64,000 bases of DNA from Rothia aerolata. GTDB taxonomy: Bacteria; Actinomycetota; Actinomycetes; Actinomycetales; Micrococcaceae. Below, piece by piece: positions 17,344 through 25,928 of this stretch (position 1 is its first letter; each line of letters starts with the position of its first letter). The position numbers were made by a program, and so were the translations under genes. Under the pieces are notes generated by a model, which was not told the origin of the DNA, did no database searches, and was given only the letters and a program-made list of their open reading frames with translations. The stretch is from NCBI RefSeq assembly GCF_014635585.1, contig NZ_BMDC01000001.1, positions 310,001-374,000 of the forward strand, written 5' to 3'.

Positions 17344-17982
17344 GTGACAACTGCAACCCATACCCCAAGTAAGTCGGCACATCCGACTCTGAATCGCCCC
17401 AATGCCGTGGCTGTCGGCACTATTGTGTGGCTGGCTTCAGAGCTGATGTTCTTCGCCGGACTATTCGCAATGTACTTTACCCTCCGGGCCTCCCGTCCTG
17501 ATATCTGGGCGGAGAACTCAAGCCATCTGGAGGTTCCTCTCGCTACCGTGAACACCATTGTTCTGGTACTGAGCTCGGTAACCTGCCAGTTTGGTGTGTT
17601 TAAGGCAGAAAGCCTGAAGCCCCGTCGCACCGGCTCCATCTTTAACGTTAAAGAGTGGGGCATGGTTGAGTGGTTCCTCCTCACCTTCCTGATGGGCGCT
17701 TTCTTCGTGTCCGTTCAGGCATACGAGTACGCAAACCTCGTATCAGAGGGAATGACCATCGCTGACAGCGCTTACGGATCAGCCTTCTACATCACCACTG
17801 GCTTCCACGCTCTTCACGTGACTGCCGGCCTGGTGGCTTTCCTCTTTATTATCGGTCGAGCTTACGTGGCTAAGCGTTTCGGCCACTACGAGGCAACGAG
17901 CGCCATTGTGGTTTCTTACTACTGGCACTTCGTTGACGTTATCTGGATCCTTCTTTTCTTCATCGTTTACTTCCTCAAGTAA
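17344..17982 (+). CDS. ctaE: Cytochrome c oxidase subunit III CtaE
   Basis: CtaE is a core subunit of the aa3 oxidase, here about 212 residues with five transmembrane helices as in other actinobacteria. Conserved features are TIVWLASELMFFAGLFAMYF near the start, TTGFHALHVTAGLVAF, and the final YYWHFVDVIWI segment. I choose the GTG at 17344 (MTTATHTP...) because homologues start this way. The open frame reaches a TTG at 17308, but neither start has a ribosome site. A CATAAT hexamer at 17332-17337 sits seven bases before the GTG, so a leaderless message is possible. It heads ctaE-qcrC-qcrA-qcrB. Confidence 0.93.
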   Translation: MTTATHTPSKSAHPTLNRPNAVAVGTIVWLASELMFFAGLFAMYFTLRASRPDIWAENSSHLEVPLATVNTIVLVLSSVTCQFGVFKAESLKPRRTGSIFNVKEWGMVEWFLLTFLMGAFFVSVQAYEYANLVSEGMTIADSAYGSAFYITTGFHALHVTAGLVAFLFIIGRAYVAKRFGHYEATSAIVVSYYWHFVDVIWILLFFIVYFLK

Positions 17983-18053
17983 CCCTGAAGTTTAAGTTGA
18001 TTCTTACAGCCATTTAATTCCAAAAGCTCACACACTACTAAGGAATATTCAAA

Positions 18054-18848
18054 GTGAAGGCACTTTCTCAGAAGCGGCGGCATCCGCTCGCAGCAGTGAT
18101 TCTCCTTGCTATCGCTTTGCTCCTCACCGGTGGCCTCTACGCAGTTGCCACAGCTACAAATGAGGCCAAAGCAGATACCAGCGTTTCCTATACAGCACAG
18201 GACGCTGAAGAGGGTCAGAAACTCTTTATCGCTAACTGCGCAACCTGCCACGGCACCAACGCTGAAGGCACTGCCGATGGTCCTGCTCTGATTGGCGTTG
18301 GCGCAGCTGCTGTCGATTTCCAGGTGGGTACCGGCCGTATGCCCATGCAGATGCAGGGCACTCAGGCCCAGGTAAAGCCCGGCCAGTTCAACGAAGAGCA
18401 GACCCACCAGCTGGCTGCTTACGTTGCGTCTCTGGGCGCTGGCCCCACCATCCCTGAAGCTGAGTTCACTGACGTATCTCAGGGTGATGCTGCTAACGGT
18501 GCCAAGGTGTTCCTGGCTAACTGCGCAATGTGCCACAACGCTGCCGGTGTTGGTGGTGCTTTGACCCGCGGTAAGTTCGCTCCCAGCCTGATGGGCGTTT
18601 CTGAGAAGCACATCTATGAAGCAATGGAGACCGGCCCCCAGGGTATGCCCGTGTTCAACGATGCGAACATCACCCCTGAGGAAAAGCGCGATGTTATCAC
18701 CTACCTGAAGTCTCAGGAGGTCAACAGCTCCCCCGGTGGTTTCGCGCTGGGCTCGCTCGGTCCTGTTGCTGAAGGCCTGCTGATCTGGACCCTGGGTCTG
18801 GGTATCGTGCTTGTCTTCACTATCTGGCTGACCTCACGTTCTGCATAA
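18054..18848 (+). CDS. qcrC: Diheme cytochrome c subunit QcrC of the cytochrome bc1 complex
   Basis: QcrC replaces soluble cytochrome c in actinobacteria and wires the bc1 complex directly to the aa3 oxidase. The 264-residue protein has an N-terminal membrane anchor (about 12-33), two heme c motifs, CATCH (about 63-67) and CAMCH (about 158-162), with likely Met ligands in RMPMQMQG and GMPVF, and a C-terminal transmembrane helix. The two CxxCH motifs are diagnostic of the fused diheme form. The GTG start follows AAGGA, 71 bases after ctaE. Confidence 0.95.
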   Translation: MKALSQKRRHPLAAVILLAIALLLTGGLYAVATATNEAKADTSVSYTAQDAEEGQKLFIANCATCHGTNAEGTADGPALIGVGAAAVDFQVGTGRMPMQMQGTQAQVKPGQFNEEQTHQLAAYVASLGAGPTIPEAEFTDVSQGDAANGAKVFLANCAMCHNAAGVGGALTRGKFAPSLMGVSEKHIYEAMETGPQGMPVFNDANITPEEKRDVITYLKSQEVNSSPGGFALGSLGPVAEGLLIWTLGLGIVLVFTIWLTSRSA

Positions 18849-18894
18849 ATAGCTACACACACTAGTTCGTACCAAGGAAGATTTGAGGCAACAC

Positions 18895-19986
18895 ATGGGA
18901 AACCATAGTGACGGCGTACAGGCTAAGTCCTCTGCCGTAGTTACCTCTCAAGAGGAAAGTAAGGAGAAGTTCCCGGATCCGGGTCTTCCCCATCACGCAC
19001 CGCGTCTTACTGACGTCGATGCAAAACACGCCAAGACAGCTGAGCGTCAGGTAGTTCTCCTGTTTGTTATATCCATTTTGGGTGCCCTGCTGTTCTGGTT
19101 TGCTTACTTCGGTATCAAGATCGGCGGCAACTACTACGACGTCCTGAATCCCGAAGCCAATAACACCCTCCGTCTGCAGAACCTGCTGATGGGTCTGGGC
19201 ATTGCTTTCTCTATGTTCGGTATCGGTATCGGTATCGTGCACTGGGCTCGTACCCTGATGCCCGACCATGAAATGGAAGAGAGCCGTCACGCAATCAGCG
19301 CTGAAGCTGACCGCGCGGATGCTCAGGAGATTGTTGAGACCATTCTTGACGAATCAGGCATTAAGCGCCGCCCCCTGCTGCGTAACACCCTGATTGGTTC
19401 TGTAATTCTCGCTCCCCTGACCTTTGTGACCCTTCTTCGCGATCTGGGCCCCAATGATCCTTCGGTTCTCAAGTACACCCTTTGGGACGAAGGCGTGCGT
19501 CTGGTGCGCGACCCCTCGGGCACTCCTATCAAGGCAGCTGATGTGACTATTGGCTCCGCCTACCACGTGCTCCCCGAGAACCTGAACTCCCTGACCCACG
19601 AGAACGGCTACATTGAAGAAAAGGCCAAGGCCGTTGTTCTTCTCATGCGTCTCGATCCTAACGACCTGAAGGTTTCAGCAGGTCGTGAAAACTGGAACGT
19701 AGACGGCATTGTGGCTTACTCCAAGGTCTGCACCCATGTTGGTTGCCCCATTGCTCTGTACGAGCAGCGCACCCACCATCTGCTGTGCCCCTGCCACCAG
19801 TCAACCTTCGATGCTACCGACGAGTGTAAGGTTGTCTTTGGTCCTGCTGGTCACGCACTTCCCCAGCTGCCCATCGCTGTTGACTCAGAGGGTTACCTGG
19901 TAGCACAGAGCGACTTCCACGAACCTGTTGGCCCCGGTTATTGGGAACGTGGCAAGCACGTTGAAGAAATGAAGAGTGAGGCTTAA
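18895..19986 (+). CDS. qcrA: Rieske iron-sulfur subunit QcrA
   Basis: QcrA carries the 2Fe-2S cluster that takes the first electron from quinol. The protein has about 363 residues: an acidic N-terminal tail, three transmembrane helices typical of actinobacterial QcrA (about 55-75, 100-120, 165-185), and the Rieske fold. Cluster motifs are CTHVGC (about 277) and CPCHQSTFD (about 298). The frame opens at a TTG at 18883, but GAGG lies six bases before the ATG at 18895, which I prefer. It ends two bases before qcrB. Confidence 0.94.
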   Translation: MGNHSDGVQAKSSAVVTSQEESKEKFPDPGLPHHAPRLTDVDAKHAKTAERQVVLLFVISILGALLFWFAYFGIKIGGNYYDVLNPEANNTLRLQNLLMGLGIAFSMFGIGIGIVHWARTLMPDHEMEESRHAISAEADRADAQEIVETILDESGIKRRPLLRNTLIGSVILAPLTFVTLLRDLGPNDPSVLKYTLWDEGVRLVRDPSGTPIKAADVTIGSAYHVLPENLNSLTHENGYIEEKAKAVVLLMRLDPNDLKVSAGRENWNVDGIVAYSKVCTHVGCPIALYEQRTHHLLCPCHQSTFDATDECKVVFGPAGHALPQLPIAVDSEGYLVAQSDFHEPVGPGYWERGKHVEEMKSEA

Positions 19987-19988
19987 TC

Positions 19989-21653
19989 ATGTCCCATACT
20001 TCAGTACAAAAGGACTACCAGGCTAAAACCAACACCGGCAAGATTGCTAACTATCTTGACCAGCGTGTGGGTATGTCTGGCATCATCAAAGAATTTGGTC
20101 GCAAGATCTTCCCCGACCACTGGTCGTTCATGTTTGGTGAGGTTGCCCTCTACAGCCTCGTTATCCTGATTCTCTCGGGTACCTTTCTGACCCTGTGGTT
20201 CAATCCCTCCATGGCACCGACCGCCTATGACGGTTCCTACGTGCCCATGAAGGGTACCGAAATGTCAGTGGCCTACGCTTCAGCTCTGGATATTTCTTTT
20301 GATATCCGCGGTGGTCTTCTGCTTCGCCAGATTCACCACTGGGCAGCTCTGCTCTTCATGCTGGCTCTAACCATCCACATGCTGCGTGTGTTCTTCACCG
20401 GCGCTTTCCGTCGTCCGCGTGAGCTCAACTGGCTCGTGGGTTGTGCTCTGCTGATTGTTGGTATTCTCGCTGGCTTCACCGGCTACTCCCTGCCCGATGA
20501 CGTTCTCTCCGGTAACGGTTTGCGCATTATCGACGGTATTTTCAAGGCCATTCCGCTGGTTGGTACCTACCTCTCCCTCTTCTTCTTCGGTGGCGAGTTC
20601 CCCGGTACCTTGCTGATTAGCCGTCTTTACGCCATGCACATCATGGTGATTCCTGCAATCCTGCTTCTGCTGGTTGCGGTTCACATGTTCATGGTCGTTC
20701 TGCACAAGCACACTCAGTACCCCGGCCCCGGCCGTCGTGAAGACAACGTTGTTGGTTTTCCGGTTGGACCTGTCTACGCTGCTAAGGCTGGCGGTTTCTT
20801 CTTCATCGTGTTCGGTATCATCGCCTTCCTGGCATCTACCTTCACCATCAACGCAATTTGGAACTACGGCCCCTACGATCCCTCCCCCGTTCAGGCAGGT
20901 ACTCAGCCTGACTGGTACGTTGGTTTCGGTGACGGCGCGCTGCGTCTGTGGCCCGGCGTGTGGCCCTTCCACTGGGAATTCAATTTCCTGGGCGGTACCT
21001 GGGTTCTGTCGGTATTCCTGCCCTTCGCGCTGATGGCGGGCTCAGTCATGATGGCCATGATTTTCTGGCCCTGGATTGAGCGCTGGGTAACCAAGGACAA
21101 CCGCGAGCACCACCTGCTGGATCGTCCCCGTAACGCTCCCTTCCGTACCGGTGTGGGCGTTGCCGGTATTATTGGTTACGGTTCCCTGATGGTGGCAGCA
21201 AGCTCCGACCTGATTGCAACCCACTTCCACGTATCTCTGAACGACGTGGCCTACGTTCTGCGCTTCATGTTCGTCTTCGGCCCCCTGATTGGCTTCCTGA
21301 TTACCTACCGCTTCTGCCTTGCTCTGCAGCGTAAGGACCGCGAGCTTGTGCTTCACGGTATTGAATCCGGTCAGGTTGTTCAGCTGCCTCACGGTGAGTT
21401 TATTGAGGTGCACAAGCCCCTCGATGAATACCGCCGTTACAAGCTGGTTGCTTTCGAGTCGCCCGAGGTCATTCCTGCCCAGCCCAACAAGAAGGGTAAG
21501 ATTTCCCTCCTTGAGAAGACCCGCGGCGGTCTTTCCAAGATTTGGTTCCAGGATCGTGTTGCTCCGGTAACTCCTGCTGAGCTTGAAGCAGCGCATCATG
21601 CACACCATGACGCTGTGGAAGGAACTGATTCCTCAGCTCAAATTGAGAAGTAA
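19989..21653 (+). CDS. qcrB: Cytochrome b subunit QcrB
   Basis: QcrB is the quinol-oxidising heart of the bc1 complex. The 554-residue protein carries eight or more transmembrane helices and the bis-histidine heme ligands (QIHHWAALLFMLALTIHMLR and the MHIMVIPAILLL... helix with VHMFMVVLHKH). The quinol-site variant PDDVLSGNGLR stands where mitochondria have PWGQ. The soluble C-terminal extension of about 100 residues is characteristic of actinobacteria, where it contacts the oxidase. It closes the ctaE-qcrCAB operon. Confidence 0.95.
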   Translation: MSHTSVQKDYQAKTNTGKIANYLDQRVGMSGIIKEFGRKIFPDHWSFMFGEVALYSLVILILSGTFLTLWFNPSMAPTAYDGSYVPMKGTEMSVAYASALDISFDIRGGLLLRQIHHWAALLFMLALTIHMLRVFFTGAFRRPRELNWLVGCALLIVGILAGFTGYSLPDDVLSGNGLRIIDGIFKAIPLVGTYLSLFFFGGEFPGTLLISRLYAMHIMVIPAILLLLVAVHMFMVVLHKHTQYPGPGRREDNVVGFPVGPVYAAKAGGFFFIVFGIIAFLASTFTINAIWNYGPYDPSPVQAGTQPDWYVGFGDGALRLWPGVWPFHWEFNFLGGTWVLSVFLPFALMAGSVMMAMIFWPWIERWVTKDNREHHLLDRPRNAPFRTGVGVAGIIGYGSLMVAASSDLIATHFHVSLNDVAYVLRFMFVFGPLIGFLITYRFCLALQRKDRELVLHGIESGQVVQLPHGEFIEVHKPLDEYRRYKLVAFESPEVIPAQPNKKGKISLLEKTRGGLSKIWFQDRVAPVTPAELEAAHHAHHDAVEGTDSSAQIEK

Positions 21654-21665
21654 TTTCTCAGCCTA

Positions 21666-21706
21666 AAAGAAGGCCTCCCCTCCTTTTGGAGAGGAGGCCT
21701 TCTTTG
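21666..21706 (+). terminator. Intrinsic terminator after qcrB
   Basis: AAAGAAGGCCTCC pairs with GGAGGCCTTCTTT around a pyrimidine/purine inner part, ending in TTT. It closes the respiratory operon. Confidence 0.85.
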
Positions 21707-21860
21707 TGTCTGTTCTAGAGCCTAAATCCAGGTTATAGGACAAATCTGTGCACTAGCCCGGGCGGCCACACAAGATAGTGGCAGAAAAGCGTGGCTTCTA
21801 GCATGTTGGGCGACTCTATGAAGACAGGGGCATCTGCACAGGCTACTTTGATTGTCGAGT

Positions 21861-21907
21861 GGCCATTTTTATACCGCAAATCGGAGAAAAACGGTATAAA
21901 AATGGCC
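21861..21907. repeat. 16-bp perfect inverted repeat
   Basis: Arms GGCCATTTTTATACCG (21861-21876) and its exact complement (21892-21907) enclose a 15-base loop. There is no T run after either arm, so it is not a standard terminator. Confidence 0.85.
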
Positions 21908-21964
21908 TCTCGGGAAAACTCGGTGATGGTAAGGTACAAGTTTCTTCTTGTCGAACCACCTAAT

Positions 21965-22022
21965 GTACAAGCAAAGTTCCCGAGTACAAGTCAATACTTG
22001 TACTCGGGAACTTTGCTTGTAC
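21965..22022. repeat. 27-bp perfect inverted repeat with a 4-base loop
   Basis: The left arm begins GTACAAGCAAAGTTCCCGAG and runs to 21991; the right arm (21996-22022) is its exact complement; the loop is CAAT. No T run follows on either side. It could be a hairpin RNA, a small non-autonomous element or an attachment-like site. Confidence 0.9.
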
Positions 22023-22083
22023 CTGTGGCACTTCAGCGGAATCTACGTGCACTGAGAGCCTGTTTCAGCGCCAAGTAGCCGTT

Positions 22084-23268
22084 TCAAGCGGATCTCGCGG
22101 CTGATGATCTGGCCCAATACGCGCGTAGCAAGATATTTATTAGAGCGCAGAGAACCAAAGAGCTCCCTCCCCAAGCCATAAGCTCTAGAGGGTAGTCAGC
22201 ACCAAATACGGCACCGACTAAGTACCCCACGAGCAAGAGAACATGGATTATCCACCGATATGCTGACCATGCCCGACCCTGTTGATTTTTAGGCACCGAA
22301 GAAAGAATTATTCGGTTGCCTACAGCGTTAAAACATCCGTTGCCAGCACCTCCTGCCAGGAAGAGAACCATAATCGTTCGAAATCCGGGGGCAAACAACC
22401 CTACCGCGGCAATAGCAATTCCGATGGGCAGCGCTGTCCAGGGATATTTTTTGAGGGGGTTTGCTTGAAGATACCTGCCGATGAAGCTTCCTAAAACGAT
22501 TCCTAGAGCCCATGCCGCTGATGTTAATCCATACTCATAGGGAGAAAGATTAAGAGCATGCGTCAGGGCAAATACTCCGGCAACATCGTCGAGTGAGGTA
22601 CTCAAAACTGTGGTAATAATCAGTACTAGCCCCAAGCTGCCAAACACCTTAGGAGATTTCAACATGACTAGTCCTGCAAATATCCCCTTTGGGCCGTCTG
22701 ATTGCTCTATTCTTATGGCTTCAGGCGTTGCTACCACAAGTGCAATCATGGCTAGTATCAGTGCGGCTGCCGCATCAGCTAGGAGCATGATCTGAAGCGC
22801 TCTAGCGGCAAAACTAAGGCCGCCCAGAGCAACTCCCAGCACGGTCGCAGAACCTTGAGCAGTCGCTAACTGGGATCCTGCTCTAGCTGAGTCTTCTGAA
22901 TAAGCAGCGACTAGCTTTTGTGCAACCGGGCCTACCAGCGCAAGACAGCTACTGTTAAACACACTTCCAGCAATAATTACCGGCCAGCTGAGGTTCAGCG
23001 CCATGAGCGTTGTAACCAGTGCCGTCGCCAGCAAGGAGACAGGCCACCACCACCAGCGCAGCTTTTTATCCGCAACGTGTCCCCCGGGCAAAGAAAAAAT
23101 AACGCTGGGCAAGAGATGGGCAAGGAGTACACCCGCTAATAAAGAGGACTGCTGAACCTGGGCTGCTAAAAGTGAAAACCCGATAGACGAAAGCGAAGCC
23201 CCAAGAACTGATAGAAAAATCCCTAGAAATAATAGACGCAGAGAAGCGCTATTTTTGAGATGCCTCAT
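22084..23268 (-). CDS. MFS transporter, substrate unknown
   Basis: A 394-residue protein with about twelve predicted transmembrane helices and the loop motif GGHVADKKLRWWWW after helix 2, the major facilitator signature. It resembles drug or metabolite exporters of the 12-helix DHA/MFS type; the substrate cannot be read from sequence. It lies ten bases after a DUF2087 gene on the same strand, and the pair sits between the qcr and cta operons, which are often neighbours. Base composition is visibly lower in GC than the flanks, a sign of acquisition. The ATG at 23268 has GAGG-like sequence upstream. Confidence 0.85.
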   Translation of the reverse strand: MRHLKNSASLRLLFLGIFLSVLGASLSSIGFSLLAAQVQQSSLLAGVLLAHLLPSVIFSLPGGHVADKKLRWWWWPVSLLATALVTTLMALNLSWPVIIAGSVFNSSCLALVGPVAQKLVAAYSEDSARAGSQLATAQGSATVLGVALGGLSFAARALQIMLLADAAAALILAMIALVVATPEAIRIEQSDGPKGIFAGLVMLKSPKVFGSLGLVLIITTVLSTSLDDVAGVFALTHALNLSPYEYGLTSAAWALGIVLGSFIGRYLQANPLKKYPWTALPIGIAIAAVGLFAPGFRTIMVLFLAGGAGNGCFNAVGNRIILSSVPKNQQGRAWSAYRWIIHVLLLVGYLVGAVFGADYPLELMAWGGSSLVLCALINILLRAYWARSSAARSA

Positions 23269-23278
23269 CTCAGGGGCC

Positions 23279-23629
23279 CTAGATGTTCAGGATGAATCGC
23301 TCGGCGTTACCGCTCAAATAGGATGCTAGCCAGACCCTCTCCCACTCGGGCGCTTCGGGCTCGAAGACTGTTTTGGCTCGCTGAGGAGTCAGGTCGCTTA
23401 ATCGATAGATACCGCTACTGCTATTACGTTCCAAATAGCCGTAGTTCACAAGCTCTCTGCGGAGGTAGGCGAAATCAGACCATACAGGCCGCAATATATC
23501 ATTGACCTCTTGCTCGGTGTAGGTGGTACCAGGATCAAAGAGGTTAACCAGATAGAGAAGCACATGGGCTCTGGCCTTGCGTTTGAAAGGAAAACTCACC
23601 AAAGCGCCGTCCTGGATAAAACGAGTCAA
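23279..23629 (-). CDS. DUF2087-domain protein, probably a 5'-truncated remnant
   Basis: The 116-residue frame contains a full DUF2087 core: FIQDGALVSFPFKRKARAHV, then LFDPGTTYTEQEVNDIL, then LRRELVNYGYLERNSSSG. Full-length family members usually carry an N-terminal DNA-binding region. Here the only in-frame start is a TTG at 23629, inside the domain's conserved opening: the frame continues upstream as AAEREHRKVL, which also matches the family, until a TAA, with no ATG, GTG or TTG. The N-terminus is therefore missing or shifted to another frame. It is co-directional with the MFS gene. It may still be translated, but I regard it as damaged. Confidence 0.6.
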   Translation of the reverse strand: MTRFIQDGALVSFPFKRKARAHVLLYLVNLFDPGTTYTEQEVNDILRPVWSDFAYLRRELVNYGYLERNSSSGIYRLSDLTPQRAKTVFEPEAPEWERVWLASYLSGNAERFILNI

Positions 23630-23739
23630 GACCTTACGGTGCTCGCGTTCCGCGGCGACTCCCCTGGCAAGAGATGTTTAGGAGCCAGCTCCTGAACATG
23701 GCCCGTTGAGATAAGCGCCTCTTGCTCAGTAAGCCAGCC
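23630..23739 (-). pseudogene. Possible frameshifted 5' remnant of the DUF2087 gene
   Basis: In the neighbouring frame the sequence reads GWLTEQEALISTGHVQEL and then APKHLLPGESPRN before stopping at 23626, and it overlaps the open part of the DUF2087 frame. It looks coding but has no start codon, and it runs back into the ctaF terminator. This fits a gene cut at its 5' end and frameshifted near 23640-23670. Confidence 0.4.
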
Positions 23740-23749
23740 CCTTAAGAAA

Positions 23750-23786
23750 AAGGGTGGGTGACTCCTTCAAGGAGTCACCCACCCTT
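23750..23786 (-). terminator. Terminator after ctaF
   Basis: A 16-bp stem AAGGGTGGGTGACTCC with its complement, loop TTCAA, then TTTTTC on the minus strand. Confidence 0.85.
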
Positions 23787-23802
23787 CTAAGAAACGAGGT
23801 TC

Positions 23803-24207
23803 TTAGTGAGCGTGGTCGCCGCGGCTGTATTCGTAAACCCAGCCGACGACGCCGAGAATGGCAACAACGCCAGCAATGATAGCAACCCACCACTGACCGA
23901 TTGCAACGCCGGTAACCAGGGCTGCGCAAATCAGGCCGATGAAGAGGGGCCACCAAGACCAGGGCGAGTAGAAACCGTAGTCGCCAGCACCGTCGATGAT
24001 CTCACCATCGAGGTTGTCATTGGGCTGATCCGGGTGCTTCTTGTCAGTGAAGAAGAGGAAGAAGCCCAGGAAGAAGCACATGGCAGCGGTTGCCAGGATC
24101 GCCGGGAAGCCTGCCCACTCGTCGAAGTGGGTCATGAAACCGTAGACAACGCCAACCGGAATCAGGAAGACTCCGATGAGAGTAAAGAGCCAAGCAAGAA
24201 TTTTCAT
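23803..24207 (-). CDS. ctaF: Cytochrome c oxidase subunit IV CtaF
   Basis: A small actinobacteria-specific membrane subunit of the aa3 oxidase, 134 residues with four helices (about 5-27, 35-55, 85-105, 108-125). Diagnostic stretches are GVVYGFMTHFDEWAGFPAI and GDYGFYSPWSWWPLFIG. It follows ctaD by 13 bases, with a GGAGGGTAA ribosome site. Length and order (ctaC-ctaD-ctaF) agree with the family. Confidence 0.93.
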   Translation of the reverse strand: MKILAWLFTLIGVFLIPVGVVYGFMTHFDEWAGFPAILATAAMCFFLGFFLFFTDKKHPDQPNDNLDGEIIDGAGDYGFYSPWSWWPLFIGLICAALVTGVAIGQWWVAIIAGVVAILGVVGWVYEYSRGDHAH

Positions 24208-24220
24208 GGATTACCCTCCT

Positions 24221-25918
24221 TTAGCGGTTGGTTGCCTGACGAGCAGCTGATGCAACGTCGAGGTTGGTGGACAGTTCAGGATGGTGCAGATCCAGTGCGG
24301 GGCGCTCTGAACGGATACGGGGCAGAGCGGTGAAGTTGTGGCGGGGAGGGGGGCAGGAAGTTGCCCACTCCAGGGAGCCACCGAAGCCCCAGGGATCGTC
24401 AACCTCAATCTTCTTGCCGCGACGGGCGGTGATGTAGACGTTCCAGAAGAAGGGAATCATCGACAGCGCAAGAATCATGGAGCCAACGGTTGAGACCTGG
24501 TTCATCCAGGTGAAGCCGTCTTCGGGCATGTAGTCTGCGTAGCGGCGAGGCATACCGTCAACACCCAGCCAGTGCTGGATGAGGAAGGTGGTGTGGAAGC
24601 CGATGAAGAGAATCCAGAAGTGAATCTTGCCGATACGCTCGTTGAGCATCTTGCCGGTCCACTTGGGCCACCAGAAGTAGAAGCCTGCGAACATAGCGAA
24701 GACGATGGTACCGAAGATCACGTAGTGGAAGTGAGCCACCACGAAGTAGCTATCGGAGAGGTGGAAGTCCAGCGGAGGAGTTGCCAGAATAACACCGGTC
24801 AGACCACCGAAGAGGAAGGTCACCAAGAAGCCGAGAACCCAGATAATGGGGGTTTCGAAGGTGATGGAGCCCTGCCACATGGTGCCAATCCAGTTGAAGA
24901 ATTTCATACCGGTGGGAACACCAATCATCATGGTCATGAAGGAGAAGAAGGGAAGCATGACGGCGCCGGTAACGTACATGTGGTGAGCCCACACGGTTAC
25001 GGAGAGAGCCGCAATGGAGATCGTCGCGAAGACCAGACCCTTGTAACCGAAAATCGGCTTACGGGAGAAGACCGGGATGATTTCGGAAACGATACCGAAG
25101 AAGGGCAGAGCCAGAACGTACACCTCAGGATGGCCGAAGAACCAGAAGAGGTGCTGCCACAGAATTGCGCCACCGTTTTCGGGGTCAAAGATGTGGCCAC
25201 CCAGGCGACGGTCCATACCCAGAGCGAAGAGAGCTGATGCCAGCGGGGGGAAGATCATGATGATCAGAATCGCGGTAATCAGCGAGGTCCAGGTGAAGAC
25301 GGACATGCGCCACATGGTCATACCGGGAGCACGCATGCAGAGGATGGTTGCGATGAAGTTCACGCCACCCATAATGGTGCCGAAGCCCTGCAGGGCCAGA
25401 CCGAAGACCCAGAGGTCACCGCCCACGCTGGGGCTGTAGGTGGTGGAGTTCAGAGGTGCATAAGCAAACCAGCCGAAGGAGGCAGCGCCCTGGGGGGTGA
25501 TGAAGCCTGCGATAGCAACCAGTGAACCGAAGAGGAAGAACCAGAATGCCAGTGCGTTCAAGCGCGGGAAAGCAACGTCGGGCGCACCAATCTGCAGGGG
25601 TACCAGAACGTTAGCAAAGCCGGTGAAGGCAGGGGTACCAAACATCAGCAACATCAGGGTGCCGTGCATGGTGAAGAGCTGGTTGAACTGTTCTTTGGTC
25701 TGCAAGAGCATGCCGGGTTCAAAGAGCTCAATACGCATGATGAGCGCCATCAGACCGGCAAAGCAGAAGAAGATCATGGACGCAATCAGGTACATGTACC
25801 CGATGGTCTTGTGGTCGGTGGAGGTCAGCCAGGAAACGATGATTCGTCCCTTAGACTTAGGCACCACCCGCGGGGCGACCGAAGTCGCGCTATCCGCTGA
25901 GTACTCAAGAGTAGTCAC
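24221..25918 (-). CDS. ctaD: Cytochrome c oxidase subunit I CtaD
   Basis: CtaD is the catalytic subunit that holds heme a and the heme a3-CuB site reducing oxygen. The 565-residue protein has twelve transmembrane helices with the expected ligands: TMHGTLMLL (heme a His), [11 protein letters not shown] (CuB His and the His-Tyr pair), [10 protein letters not shown] (CuB His-His), and [11 protein letters not shown] (heme a3/heme a His). The N-terminus (about 45 residues) is hydrophilic, and the GTG start follows an AGAGGTG sequence. It is preceded by ctaC and followed by ctaF. Confidence 0.97.
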   Translation of the reverse strand: MTTLEYSADSATSVAPRVVPKSKGRIIVSWLTSTDHKTIGYMYLIASMIFFCFAGLMALIMRIELFEPGMLLQTKEQFNQLFTMHGTLMLLMFGTPAFTGFANVLVPLQIGAPDVAFPRLNALAFWFFLFGSLVAIAGFITPQGAASFGWFAYAPLNSTTYSPSVGGDLWVFGLALQGFGTIMGGVNFIATILCMRAPGMTMWRMSVFTWTSLITAILIIMIFPPLASALFALGMDRRLGGHIFDPENGGAILWQHLFWFFGHPEVYVLALPFFGIVSEIIPVFSRKPIFGYKGLVFATISIAALSVTVWAHHMYVTGAVMLPFFSFMTMMIGVPTGMKFFNWIGTMWQGSITFETPIIWVLGFLVTFLFGGLTGVILATPPLDFHLSDSYFVVAHFHYVIFGTIVFAMFAGFYFWWPKWTGKMLNERIGKIHFWILFIGFHTTFLIQHWLGVDGMPRRYADYMPEDGFTWMNQVSTVGSMILALSMIPFFWNVYITARRGKKIEVDDPWGFGGSLEWATSCPPPRHNFTALPRIRSERPALDLHHPELSTNLDVASAARQATNR

Positions 25919-25928
25919 GGGTCACCTC

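Larger units (their letters stand above)
21707..22083. other. Gene-free stretch between qcrB and the MFS transporter
   Basis: About 380 bases without a convincing gene. Frames open here on both strands give protein with no recognisable composition or ribosome site. It holds two long perfect inverted repeats (21861-21907 and 21965-22022), a smaller one (ACAAG-TTTCTT-CTTGT near 21936), and several copies of GTACAAG. No transposase or known element end is seen. Confidence 0.7.

Noticed and set aside
21791-22078. 95-codon plus-strand frame and 68-codon minus-strand frame in the qcrB-MFS gap
   Set aside because: They run through inverted repeats, have no ribosome site, and give no recognisable protein.
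24572-25237. 221-codon frame on the plus strand inside ctaD
   Set aside because: His/Glu/Gly-rich product typical of the complement of membrane-protein codons; antisense to CtaD.
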